Shown one piece after another: positions 44,242 to 56,336 of a stretch of DNA of 64,000 nucleotides. The notes under the pieces are model-generated. The model saw only the letters and a program-made list of their open reading frames with translations, had not been told where the DNA came from and did no database searches. Position 1 is the first letter of the stretch. The number at the start of each line of letters is the position of its first letter. Position numbers and translations under genes: made by a program. The stretch is from Chondrus crispus (taxonomy: Eukaryota > Rhodophyta > Florideophyceae > Gigartinales > Gigartinaceae). The stretch lies in assembly GCF_000350225.1 (NCBI RefSeq), contig NW_005179199.1, positions 48,590 through 112,589 on the forward strand, written 5' to 3'.

Positions 44242-47200
44242 GCTCCATACGCAATGTGATGATGGAAAGCGAAAAGAAGACGCGAGCCGCAACCAGTTTC
44301 CTATGTTTTTACCTTCTTAACTATTCTGTCTCGTTTTTGTTTTTTTGGTTGTTTTGTTTTTTATGTTTGTTTTCCCTTCCCGAGACGCACCTAGGTCGGT
44401 CATTCCGGAAGGATCGTGCGTAATGTCAGAAGAACACGACAGGCGCCCAAGGGCGACAAGGGACTGCGAACCGCCGATCGTGATTAAGGCTACACGCTGT
44501 ATCTCGAGTCGAGGAAGGAGAGGACGGATCACGTGAAGGAAGTTCAGAGAGACAAGTGTCGCGAGGAAAAACGCGGAACACAGAAGGGTTGTGTGAATTT
44601 TAGCAATGATCCGGGAACGGCACTGACGATTGAGAGGCATAGGGCGTTAAGAAAGGCGTGAAGTCGAGTTCGAGAGACTGGGACGGCCGGCAACATACCA
44701 CCGGTGTCGCCCACGCCCAGAATGAGTCGAATAGAAGCCCTGATGGGAACGTCGTTGACGTACAGCGATCGATCGTCGATACCACGCCTAGCGTTTGTCT
44801 GATTCTTTTGTCGTCAATTTTTTTTTGTTTTGTATCGCGCAGAAGGACGCGCACGGAAGCGAGAAAGGGTAAATTCCTGTCGACAAGACAACCTCCCGTA
44901 GTTCGGGGGGGAGCCAAAAGGGATAACGCCGAGTCGGTCGGAATGCTGTCCCGCGCAGGAAGAACGAGAAGGTGTGGAAAAGAGGCAGTTGAAATGCGCG
45001 GGCACGCGCACGTGAACGAGACGAATCAAGAGGACGTGGACGATGTGAAGCGCACCGCGGAGAGAGAGAGTAGCGATAGTCGCCGGCATCGCGATCACAG
45101 GAAATGAGAGAAGGAAACTGGAATGAGTTAGGCGATTCTGCATCGGACCTTCTCACATGAATGAAGCAGCGTGCGCTGCCATGCCATGAAATGGAAAAAT
45201 TTACTGTAGTCTCAGGCTGAGGTAATACACCTCCTTGGATACGATCACGCGCTGCCGCCGCGCGCAAGTGAAGGGACGCTTGGATCAGTGACAGGCCCTC
45301 GTGGGGCATGATTTATCAAAAAAATGGGGATACCGGCAGGGAGCTGCTGGACGGGCGGTGAAAGTTGAAAATTGAACACTGGTCAGTATTCGAAATTTTA
45401 ATCAAAATTAAGGGAAGGTACGGAACTTGTCGGTCATACGAGAACGGGGTGTCGCTTGCTATAGCCAACGGCACAAGTATCCGAGGCCGTCCGGAAGCCC
45501 CGTCACCAACCATCGCTCGCGACGCTGACCACAACACAGACGACGACGCCGCCGGAAACGTTTCAAAGGCGGTGACTACGATCGGCGAACTGAGAGACCG
45601 ACGCTCGACGAGAGGGCGGGTCCTCCCACACGAGCACATGACATGCAGACTTCGAAGAAGACCGCGTGTAAGTTGTCGCACACACTCGCCTAGGAAGGCT
45701 GCCCCTTTCTGCGCCAGACCGCGAATATTTTCGTGAAAGACTTCGTCGTTCGAGGCAGCAACAAAGGAAAGAAAAACAGGTAAACAAGAGACAAGGGAAA
45801 CGGCATTTGCTTTCTTCATTTATGAGGTGACGGAGAGTTACTCCCCAGTCTCCTCCTCGCACGCCCTAGAGGACCACTGCGGCGAGAACGACTCCAGCGG
45901 AGAGAATGGGTAGCTCGACGAGCTTGATTACGGTGATCAGTCCGTCGGTCATGACGACTGCCGATGTCACAGCTCACGTCAATTTTTTTTACCCCGAGCG
46001 ACCAACCGTGAGGGTCCCTCCCCTTTCCTTTCCATGTCCTTTTACCCTCTTTTCTTTGATTCCCCTCCCTATTCCCCTACCTTTCTACTTTATTATTTCT
46101 TTCTGTCCTCCTTCTATCTGTTTTTTGCGAAGGCAGTGAAGTACAACGAAACACAGGGAGGAGATGGAGAGTGTCGTTGTTCAAGCCTGGGGCAAGGGAC
46201 GCGTCCCCCACGTACCAAGATCGAAGATGTCGCGAGTGGCCTTGGCAAGGGCGACGACGCTCCCCAAGATCACCAAAATTCCCCAACTCCCTCTAAGACA
46301 CAACTATAGGAGGACTGTCAAGCCCCCTCGCGATGGAGGACCAGAGAGACATGTTCTGCCTCTACGCTCAATTTTATTTGGACTAGATATGTACCCGAAC
46401 CGGGATGCAACGCACGAAGACAGTAGAGGCATCGCACGAATGGCCTGTCTCACGGAGATCGTGGTCGACCACGAATGGAATTTTTCCCAGTTTAGGAGCA
46501 GAGACAAGGACGGTCAAATAACACAATCGTCGCGCTGGTGACGCAGTCGCCATTGTTTTCCCACTTAAAGGGAAATTCGAAGGGACGATGCTTTTCAAGC
46601 TCGTTCCCAGTCGCGAGAAAGAGGGAAGCCCCACTCTTGACGGGAAAAAGGGTCCCTCCGATACGAGGGCAACGTGTGCAGCAAGACGCTGTCATACAAG
46701 AAGACATAAATATATAAGGGGGCGACGCCCCGTATCCTCGAAGAGGACGTTGCCCGATACCATTTCTTACTTTATTTATTGATGCATTTGGAAGGATGGA
46801 AGTCCTCGAAGAGGACGGCAGTTTTCTGCCCTCATAGGAACGAGGTAGAAAATGGGGAATGACGAGTGAGCAACATTGACAGGATCACAGGTGCGTGCTT
46901 CAATCTTGAAGGCTTCCCAGGGATTGGGCTGAGGCCCAACGCACAGGACGAGGAGGTTCGCGTAATGTAGAGTGGTTCAAACTACGATTCGACGATACAT
47001 TATATGAGGCGGTCGAGGACCGAGGAAGCCGAGTGGAGAGCCACTACGTGGGGGACCGGTTCGAAGTCCTCTAAGATGAGATCCCAAGCCGAATGGGGGC
47101 GTCCCCGTCGTCAGTTGCTCGCAATTAATGACAAAGTAACAGAGAGCGTCGCTACGCCAAGTGTGTGCCTACGTGATGGAAGATACCAGGCGGAGAGTGA

Positions 47201-48027
47201 ATGAACTGATGATGGAAAAGGTGGCGTGGGACGAAGAAATACTAAACTCACGGCCCTACGCAGTAACCATGATGAAGTGTCGTGGACAGGAGACCAAGTA
47301 CAACGAGGAGAAAATTTATTACTCACTATTGTTTCAATCACAGGGGCGCGACATTCTGCGTCATATTGTAGACGAACGCGTACCCGGTCTCGTTGAGAGT
47401 ATTTGAGGGAGAATGAAGAAGCTCCACACAACGCTTTCTATTTTAGAGGCGCTACATAGCTATAGCAAGCTCAAAAGGATGGGAGAAGATATGTGAGAGC
47501 CTGCGTAGCCTCTGCGTATTGGTCGAATGGGCGACATGTGTGCGGAGAAGAACGCGCATGGAGGGACAAGTTTGTGTCTTGATCGCTGTCATTTGTTGGA
47601 CCCCTTGGGGCAACTCAAGGGAGGAGTAAAACGGATTATCAATAAGAGGGAAGATCGGCACCATCGGGAAAGAGGAACGCGACAGCGGTGATGGTACGCC
47701 AACAAAAAAAAGAGGAGGAAATTAAAAGTCCGAGGAAACGGGCGGAGTCGGAGACTCCAAAGAGGACATCGGTTCCTCGACGAGGAGTTCAGCCGAACAA
47801 TGGATCAGCCCGACATTCGAGGAAGAGTGTACCTGCATGTACCGTTCCGCGTTTCGCTAACGAACGGTACGCGGAAAGAAAAGAGGAGGAAAGTGAAGGT
47901 AACGGGGGATACGCAGGAGGTTCATTTTATTATCCAAAAGCTACACGATGACGTCAATAACCAGACGTCACCCCAAACGGGTAATAATCCGAGAACGGAT
48001 CACGGGGAAGTCGCTCTAAGCGGCAGG
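44242..48027. other. Long spacer between pol and the antisense gene of element C
   Basis: 3.8 kb with no recognised domain. It includes T-rich runs (44330-44365, 46040-46120). It also has a few palindromes of the CCTCGAAGAGG type (46735-46747; 46802-46816, GTCCTCGAAGAGGAC; about 47778), reminiscent of the D hairpin array. Scattered small open frames on both strands show no conservation I can judge. Confidence 0.5.
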
Positions 48028-49479
48028 TCATTGGGGCGGCACACCCAAGGATCTTGCCTTTGGGAGTGAGGTAACGAGTCGAACAAGGACTCGCAAATCA
48101 TCGAGGGAAGCCCCTTGGAGAGCTTCACCTTCGATGCCATGAGCGCGGAGCAATGTGCAGTAGATGTCAATGGCTCCGTCGCTCTTTTTGGGAATTGATG
48201 GGGACGGTGGGGAAGACAACGCTTCCCTAACCGACAGAGTTTCGGTATGCCCTGCCGAGGGGATATCGACAGCAGGAGGAGCAGCGGCAGGGGCTGCAGA
48301 GAGAGGGGAATCTGGAGCAGACGGTCGGGGGCAAACGTCGTCTACGCGGGGATCTATGGCTCGTATGGGAGCTACGTCAGGGGTTGGAACTTGGTTGCCG
48401 AATTGGCGACTGAGACGCGCTTCGGAGGGAGAGCACAAGGCGGATGTCCAAGGGTTGAACCAGACAAAGTCACCCGCCGCACTGTGACTTCGTCCGGGAG
48501 AAAAGGACGGGCGTCGCCTCGCGAAGGATCGGGATGAGTTGATAGGGGGAACAACATCCCAGTCGACCTGATTGATCTTTTCGAGTAAGGAGTGCAGTTC
48601 GAAGTCGGTGTCTGCTCCGCCCAAGGGCACAGTATAGTCCAAAAGGCACTTGAGCTCGACGAGCTTCGGAGGAAGATACCAAAGCCGCCAACAATCTTAC
48701 GCCTCCCAGAGCAAGGTGGCGGCTACCTTCACGCACCACTCCGTCAAAAAGACAACCCACAACCCGTGACGAGGATCAGTGAGATGGCTTCCAAAGTAGG
48801 TAAGGATGGGACCGAGCTCTGCCCAAAACCCTTGGCAGACCTCAAATTGTCCCCACCACGAGGGGAGTTGCTGGTACCGGTTGGGATAGTGTGACCGAGC
48901 AATTTCCCCCGCCTCAACCATTTGGTAAGCTAGGAAATATCCCGTGTCCGATCTCATCTTACGCTCGAATCGGACGGTATGCTGGAAGAAGGGAATGATC
49001 CCGCGTTTCATATATCGGAAATTGAGGGGGAGGATTGCGCGCGTGTATGACATGGCATTGTTAGTCACCGTCAGTTGGTTATGCCACAGGCGGTCCGCCT
49101 CGAGCACGGAGTCACCCCGTGTCCAGCTGAGAAGGTTGTCAAGGTAATCACGCTCCCCCTCCGTGCGAAACTTCCACGTGTCACATCCGAAGGACGGAGG
49201 GATGAGGGCATCGGATAGGGATAGGTCGAGACGGTCGAGCACGGCTTCCATGAACCGCAGGGATAGGGCCTGTCGGCCACGAGGGGAGGAACGACGCAGG
49301 ATAGAAGGGGGAATGGCGACACGGGCACGCCAATTGTAGGAGGAAATGGCTTGAAGGGGAAGGTGACCCGGCAACATCCCCGCACCGTCGGCAAAGTCGC
49401 GCCCGATGCTAGTGACGTCGCGCACGTCGATGGCGGAAAACCAAGGAGTGGCCGCGTACAGTAAGGGATAGTCGCGCAT
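48028..49479 (-). pseudogene. Antisense accessory protein of element C, one stop
   Basis: One minus-strand frame from the ATG at 49479 spans 484 codons, broken only by TAA at 48697-48699. Similarity to the D protein continues on both sides of that stop (before it the LW...FLTEW...LLW block, after it LPPKLVELKCLLDYTVPLGGAD against LPTMVVEWLRRLDLTRVLGGAV). The stop is therefore a recent lesion inside a real gene. Residues 1-260 are rich in aromatic and basic residues; the C-terminal 200 are Pro/Ser/Ala-rich with a final helical segment. The gene begins about 320 bases inside the 3' LTR and points towards pol. Function unknown. Confidence 0.72.
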
Positions 49480-49790
49480 GGATTTACCTGGGAGCTCGGC
49501 TAGTGAGGGGTATCGACAAGGGGCTGATGAAGGATGGAGATCGGGATGAAAGACCGGTTAAGGAACGTTGGTGTTCGGGGGAAGTCGGGGTATGGAAGGA
49601 AGGTCGCTAGGAATGGAAGGCGTGTGTGAGAAGCCCACACCGCGGCGACCGCGGGCGGTATGTACGACAGTGGGATCCGATGAAGGAAACATGGAGATCG
49701 TCTTACTCTCACGCGAGCGGCGACCGATGGTCGGGAGAAAAAGGAAGAAGTTGGGAAGCAAGGGAGTGAAGCCGCTGCGCGAGAGCGCTC

Positions 49791-49802
49791 AGAAGGGGGA
49801 TA
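49791..49802 (+). promoter_or_regulatory. Polypurine tract of element C
   Basis: AGAAGGGGGATA directly precedes the 3' LTR. Confidence 0.8.
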
Positions 49803-50856
49803 TGTAGTGCAATACGCACCTGGAAAGGGGGGTGAAAAGAAAGGAAAACATTTGGATATGAAAAGTAGTCCGGGTTTGGGGGACACACGTGTGAATAATT
49901 GCACAGTTTTAATTTTTAATTATTTTATTTTATTTAGTGAATTAGTTGGCATTAATTTTGCTGACACTAGATTAGATCTAGAATCTAGAGCCGGGAGCTA
50001 CTGTACTCGCCCCGGCGGGGCTCTATATAACTTAGCCCTTTGACCGAACAAGTCAATAAACCAACCCGAGTTGCCGGAGTTGAATGTCGCCTTGGTCGAA
50101 GTCCGTCTCTATCAAGACGCTCCCTTTTACCTAAGCCTACGGCATCCTCTATCGCTCGGGGTTCCCTTTTCTCTTTACTTTATTTCCCTATCCTTTTCTA
50201 TCTCTAATTCTACCTATTTTTCCCTTATCTTGTGTTGGTGCCATCGGCCTCGGTTGCGACCGAACCGGTGTAGGTGTTTCGAGCCATCGGGCGACACAGT
50301 TGACGTAGCGCTGCTACTGTGACCCATTTTCCGACGGAGACTGTTGCAACGACGTCTCCCTCGAAGGGCTCCATTAAATTACGAGCCAGTGTTGGTACCA
50401 TCGGTGTCGGTTGCGACCGAACCGGTGTAGGTGTTTCGAGCCATCGGGCGGCACGGTTGACGTAGCGCTGCTACTTTCATTTCATCCCGTCGGGCTGCCC
50501 AGCGACGCCCCCGTCGAAGGCCTTGTCGCGTTACAAGGTGTCGAAGAAGCTCAACGAGCATTGGCCTTACAACCCAGTGGAACCGGGGTACCTACGTACG
50601 CGCCCCACCCCACACTCGTCGAGCAGATCTCTTCGCAAGTCTCTACCACACCGATCCCGGGCCGGGCTATTTCTCTGTGCCCCCCCCCCCATCAGGGATC
50701 CGAGCTACTACGAGTCGCAAGCTCGTTTAAACGGAGAAGGGAGAGTCGGACACTCCGTAGCGCTGTGCCATCGGCAGTTCTTCTTTTTTGTTGCTGTTGT
50801 TGTTTTTGCTGGACCATCGCACCGCGGTCTCTGCCCGACAGGCGCATTGCACTACA
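49803..50856 (+). repeat. Element C 3' LTR with an internal duplication
   Basis: 1,054 bp, colinear with the 5' LTR apart from a few substitutions and an extra 157-159 bases: the block around GTTGCGACCGAACCGGTG occurs at 50253 and 50410. The unique part between the copies (50319-50398) is absent from the 5' LTR, so either that LTR lost it or the copies differ in origin. Confidence 0.88.
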
Positions 50857-51536
50857 ATTACTGCTGCTGTAGCACTTCGGGTTTTTTTTCGTTGTACGAA
50901 AACGTTGCACATCGGATGAGATCTTCCCTTGTAGGGCCTCCCGTGAGATTCATTCCCTTTAGTCTCGGCATAAAGCTGTCAAACAACACGCAAGCTGTCT
51001 TGATTTTGGAGAAGTGTGTGTGGCAGGTTTGCGGAGAGAGTCCAGCCCAGCGTCGAACATCACGCGCGCATCCCGTATTGAACACGGTGCACGCATCAGA
51101 TGGCTTAGACCTTGCAAAAACTTTCCTGGATCCGCCGCCCATACGCAGCGGCTGTCATAGAGGCGCCTCTCTCGTTGCTCATTGAGACTCTCCGCGACGC
51201 ACAGTCCCAGATTCTACGTGCTAGACCATCCCAGACCCTTACCTTTGCCTCGTGCCCTGGGCGCTTGAACACTGCCACCGGTAGGTGCTTTCGCCATTTG
51301 ACGCTGGGGCAAGATGGCGCTGAAGAGAGAAAAGCGCAATCTGCGACTGTGCTCTGGCGTCCATCGCCAAGTGTCTGGGCACCCTGTCGGTACAGGCTGA
51401 CAGTTATACCAAAGTGGACGTCCCTTTTGGTAGAACTGTCAGCACGATGAAAATCTGTTAAAGTTGTACACTGCTTTTTAGGAACATTCTTGCCCAAACG
51501 TTTTTGGTTTGGACGAGGATCTTGCGCAATTTCCAA
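50857..51536 (-). pseudogene. Myb/SANT-like transposon protein fragment
   Basis: On the minus strand the segment 51142-50858 encodes LSPQTCHTHFSKIKTA and NLTGGPTREDLIRCATFSYN. This is a pattern seen in Myb-like proteins of PIF/Harbinger transposons (a helix with S/W-K-I followed by LTGGPT-E-D). An upstream frame (51536-51105) overlaps it and may be its 5' part after a frameshift. The C LTR cuts it at 50856. It is too short and broken to be active. Confidence 0.4.
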
Positions 51537-51647
51537 ACTTTGAGAATGGTAGAGGCGCAGTGGGGTATGCCAATCTTGCCCAATGGTCTAAAATTTGGTG
51601 GTTGGAAAATTGGGCAAGGTTTTTCGTCCGCGGTGGGGTCACCCTTA

Positions 51648-52041
51648 GAGCACCCCTATCGGTGCTGTGTATATGTAAATATTTGGCATATAGAGATACA
51701 CATAGCCTCTTTCATCCCTATCGGACTGGTTATCTCCAAAAATCTGGCCTTTTTGGCTATATCTATCTCAATATTGGAAGCCGGATGGCGACAAATTTAC
51801 TCATTTGACCATATAGAGACGCGAATTACATGGCGCCACTTGGCCAAAACACCATAGAACAGTGCCAATACAGTATCTCTCGTACTCGATGCCCCGCACC
51901 CCTCGTACACTACGCCCTATCAGGGCACTTCAATTTCAAATTTACTCCTAAACCGATAGTGTTGCGCACAGAAATGCTATATGCAAGCGCAAAATTTTAG
52001 ACATTTAGCCACTAAATTTAGCGAAACCGATAGGGGTGCTC
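51648..52041 (+). mobile_element. MITE of the Harbinger family
   Basis: 394 bp bounded by GAGCACCCCTATCGGT and its exact complement ACCGATAGGGGTGCTC, with TTA on both sides (51645-51647, 52042-52044). Each end has a subterminal repeat about 65-73 bases inside. The right end matches that of the 52045-57732 element. It has no coding capacity. Confidence 0.88.
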
Positions 52042-52483
52042 TTAGAGCACCCCTAGTGGCTGAGTAAATGAGTAAGTTTTTGATTTTTGGAGATAGATTT
52101 AATCACGAGCAACTCTAGTGGTGTGAGTATTTCTAAAAAATTTACCATTTTGAGTAAATCTATCTCCAAGCAGCCGACCGGATGGAGACAGATTTACTCA
52201 TTTGCGCAAATAGAGATGCGAGTAAAATTGTGCCACTTGGAAAAATTGCCCAAAACTCGCGCCAATTCTATTGACATGGCGCGAGAAATGTTCTCTGTGC
52301 ACAGAGAACACACTGTTTTCTGTGCACAGGGAACACCCCCATCCCAAGCTGAATTCACATGCCACTGCCACCATCCTGCATTCTTTCAGACGCCTTCCCT
52401 TCCCCCTTTCCTCCACCCCTCCTCCCTTCCACCCCTCTTCCCCTCCTCCCCTCCTTCCCTCTCCGCCCTTCCTACGGGACATG

Positions 52484-53380
52484 ATGTCCCGGGATGCCAA
52501 AGGCAGTAATTTTAAGCCCGAAGATGATCTTTTTCCCTCAAAGTGCTGGGTCTCCGTTTCGCAGCGAGTGACAGAACAGAACTCCGAAACGTTCTGGGCT
52601 AGAGTCGCTGCGGAATACGACCTGCAGCCGAGTATCACGTCACGCTCTACAGCAAGTCTCAAGTGCCGTTGGACTACGCTTCAAAGGGTTGCACAGAAGT
52701 ATCTGGCTGCTGACAAGCTGTATCGCTCCAACGTGCCATCAGGAGAGACTGAAGAAGACACAAAGGCTCATGTCATGCAACTGTACAGGGAGAGGAACGC
52801 GACTGTGGGTAAGGATGGTACCAGGAAGCTCGCAGCTCCTGTGAAGTTCAATGATGCCGTAATGCAACTGTCATCTCATCCGAAAATTTCTGCCGCTATT
52901 GGAAAAATATCCGCTGCAACACCGTATCGTTCCTCCAGCTCTTCTTAGATGAGTTGTGAAGCTGTGCGTCAACTTTCGTCCGATCAACAATCCAATGAGG
53001 ACAGTGGCCACTTTTGCAACAGTCCTAGCTCAATCGGGAACATAGCAATGGTTGCTCCATCACGCTCCCGACCAAGACGCGTTAAGCAGGAGAAATCTGA
53101 AAATGCAGCGGAAGGAGGTGCCTTTAAGATGGCAGAGTCAATCGAGCGTGTCGGGATGGCGATCGAAAATAGCACAAAGGCGAAGCTTGTTGCGTCGTCA
53201 GTTGCTATTCAGTTCAAGATCATCAAGTCTCTGCCGCTTAGTGAGGAGGAGAGGGGATTGAAGCTGATGCAGCTCCTGTCGAAGGCGTCGTCTATGAATG
53301 CAGGCCAACACGAGAGAATTGAACTCTCTAATGAAGACGGCGGCACAACAGAAGAACCTCAAGTGACAAGATATCCGTAG
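52484..53380 (+). pseudogene. Harbinger Myb-like accessory protein, one stop
   Basis: Two ATGs at 52481 and 52484 could start it. One frame spans to 53380 with a single TAG at 52946-52948. The N-terminal half has a Myb/SANT-like trihelix: W in KCWVSVSQRV, FWARVAAEYD, and LKCRWTTLQRV. The C-terminal half is the basic then helical region seen in no-apical-meristem-associated proteins. In PIF/Harbinger elements this protein imports the transposase and helps it bind the ends. The TAG separates the two halves, so a full protein is not made. The upstream frame back to 52271 is CT-rich leader. Confidence 0.7.
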
Positions 53381-56336
53381 TTTTGGTCCTGATGCTGGTG
53401 CGTGTTGATTTTTTGAGGTCCTCTTTCACGTCAAGAGCTACAGTGCATGGAACTGCCTAATTGATGATTAAGTCACCGTCCGAGAACCTGTCATTTATTA
53501 TGTGACTCGGTTTTCTGGGAGACCAGAAGGTGATATCGACGCTGGAAGGTGAGGTTAAATAGTAAGCAGCTTGAAGAACATATAAAAGATGCGATGTCAA
53601 TTGGATGCGGGATGCATATTCATCGGGCATGGTTTGAACTCAGGTTTTCGAACAATAAATTTTGTGATTCCTCCCGAACAGTTGCTTGACACTGTGATTC
53701 GGTTTGCGGTATCGAAAACCATTGTTGTGGTTGTGATTCTTGAACAACACGCTGCTCGGAGGGGACGTCCAGTCAGTGACGCACGACTCGATTGAAAACG
53801 CTGAAGCGGCACTGCAACTACATGGTGTCTACATGAAGTTGAACGGGCAAGGGAGGACGGGGCGTGTTCGAGCGCAATCTGAAATGTTGAATATATCAAA
53901 GGATGGAAAATGGACGTGGAATTCCCGTTTGTGATCGGTTGGAAAGACGCGGTGGGTGGGAAGAGCGATGAGTGAATGGTGAAAATATAGGCGCCATTGT
54001 TGGAATAGAAGCGAGCAAAGCGTAGAGAAATAGAGCAGGAGTGGGGCGGATGCATATTATTTGTTTTACTGTATAGGGAAATGAAAGAATGCGGTAAAAG
54101 CGTTTGTTGCCATTTTCTTGCTTGATGCTCGGTAATCTGAGCTGAGGGCGAGAGGAGAAGTGGTGGATGGCCTGAGTACCCTTCAAAAAAGTCTTGTCCG
54201 GTCTGAGATGGCACGAGAGGAGCCGGGAGGTGAAAGGCGAGGAGCAGAGCCCGGGAAGGCGGAGATGGGGGGCGGGCGGGAGATTGAGTAGACGTTGAGG
54301 CTGCGTAGCCAGGGGCTGGGGGCTGAGATAAGAGCAATCAGATCGAGGGAGATTTTGAAAAAGCTGAGAAAAGTAGTGAAAAGCTGGATTAAAGTTGACA
54401 CATGTGTCATGGGGGTGCGAGTGAGAGTCTTTGCAAACATCGAGGCCGAGGCAGAGGTGCGGCGTTTCCCAGCTGTGAAACCAGAGTCCACAGTGGAGAG
54501 ACGCATGATCACTGCAGTATCAAATGGCCTTGCCCTCGCCAGCCGTCTCTCACACCTTTTTATTTCACCCCTTTCCACCTGTCGAAAACGCGCTCCTCTC
54601 CAAAACTTCCCCCGCGCCACTTGCACATATCACCTCAACTGCTATTACCCACGTCTTCCGCTTGCTCCCTTCGCCCAACCAGGACGTTACTCTGTCGCGA
54701 GTTTCTCCACTCACATAAGCCCCTCACCCTCCTCTTCTTCCGCTCTCCTGGCTGCACGCGTTTCAAGATCCCGTCGCCCTTGACGCTCTCGCAAGGAATC
54801 TCAACATCGTCAGGGACGCACATATCGACGGCTTGCTTCTTGCTCACGCTGACATCCTGACACTGAGGAGCCCTTACGCCACATTACTGCGGCTCAGCAG
54901 TGTGACACATGACTGGGAATACCCCCTACGCACTTCGTAGAAAAGCCAATACACCCCATATCTTAGACATGAAGATACCTGCAATAACCCCGATGCCCAG
55001 GGGTGTATCGAGCGCCCGAAAGCAAACCAAAAGCCAAATTGAAGAACGAAGTTCCATGCAGCGTAAACGACCAAGCCATGGTAGAACGCACTTTGCAGAT
55101 GGCATTAAAGCCATCTTTAACATGCGTCGACAAAATGATGACCCAACTGCAAAGAAGAAACCGAGTATTAGTCCTAGATCTGATTTGTCCGTCACATGGC
55201 TGAAAAGGAGTACTGAGATTGCCGCCAGAACGCTTCGTTCTCAACTCTCGTTTGGTCTATGCATCAAAATCTTTTCTCTGCCTATTCAATCGTCGCAACA
55301 CTACCTGTATTGCATATGTCAAGCCCCAGAACGTATACTCGACCGACCCATTCGCCATCCGCATCGGCTCGAGAGCGTTTGCTGCGTGAAATCGACGAGC
55401 TACCTCCTTGCGTGGAAGAGATTGGCAGTCCACTGACGAAGCGACAGAGGATCTGCCATCGGCGAAAGTGCTTCTTTGATTCTGACCCGCGGACCGTTTA
55501 CGTCAAGCGTTTGCAATCATCTGATTGCGAAGATATAATGCGAAAGCACGCTGCGGGATGCCCTGGGCATCAGTTAACGACCGGGACACTTGACAAAGCA
55601 TGGAAATGTTGCGCCTGTCCTTCGTAGAACACCTTACCTTCGTCGATACTCAACGTTTGCCGCTCTCCTTACTGCGAGATGTAAGATGCGTGGGATAAGG
55701 ACAACAGTAAATTGTTGAACCAGCGTGGCAAAGCACTGCTCGGCAGTGGTACGGCCGCATCCACACCTTGGACATTTGGCCAAACTGTGCCGCACGATAT
55801 ATCCACGACACGACGTTTTGGGGCAGCGATGGTTTACGGTTCTACACCCGAAGAGAACCTCTTTCCAAAGCGAACTCCAAACAGCAAGAACAGACGGAAT
55901 CAAATCGTCAACCAATACGAAAAACTGTGTTTGTGAATAATGGATTGGAAGAACTGGCACAGGGATCATATGAGGCGGTCGAAGACACCCAGTCTTGTCC
56001 ACAATTCGCGCGTATCGTCAACCGTCGCCCTTGGGGGTCTCGCATGGAATTCCAACATTGTCACTGAGCACAGTGAGTGAAGCAGAGAAAGATTTACCAA
56101 TCTTAGTTATCAAGGTCGCCTTCTCCTTTCATTTTCGATAAATGATTCGACAGCGTCTCTGTCAGCTCTATGTGCTGCTCTCTATTACATACCATCCTCT
56201 CCCTCTCTAATAGGTATGATAAACAATCTTGCACATCCCCTCTGTCCTCTCCGGCTTCTACTGCCACTGTCGTTGTGGGAGTATCATATTGAAAGAACTC
56301 GTGTAGAAGTTCTGTGGCAATCTGAGGAACACCGTG
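53381..56336. other. Interior of the Harbinger element without a recognised gene
   Basis: 3 kb that is longer than usual between Harbinger genes. A cysteine-rich frame of 103 residues from the ATG at 55316 to 55627 (CHRRKCFF, AAGCPGHQ, WKCCACPS) could bind zinc but matches nothing I know. CT-rich tracts occur near 54590-54760. An older nested insertion is possible. Confidence 0.4.

Larger units (their letters stand above)
36795..50856 (+). mobile_element. Element C: chromovirus-type element with an antisense gene, gapped
   Basis: LTR, primer site, gag, pol, 3.8-kb spacer, antisense gene, polypurine tract and LTR, all in the expected order. The 283-base assembly gap at 38050-38332 lies in the leader or gag start. 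The outer flanks do not agree (CTTAT before, ATTAC after), so the two halves may come from different copies. The LTRs are about 98-99% identical apart from one tandem duplication. Confidence 0.8.

Noticed and set aside
49500-49904. 134-codon minus-strand frame across the 3' LTR border of element C
   Set aside because: It spans the LTR boundary, and its N-terminal part is repeated opposite the 5' LTR, so it is an LTR by-product.
53597-54337. 246-codon minus-strand frame inside the Harbinger element
   Set aside because: Low-complexity Pro/Ser-rich translation with no family resemblance and no ATG context that stands out.
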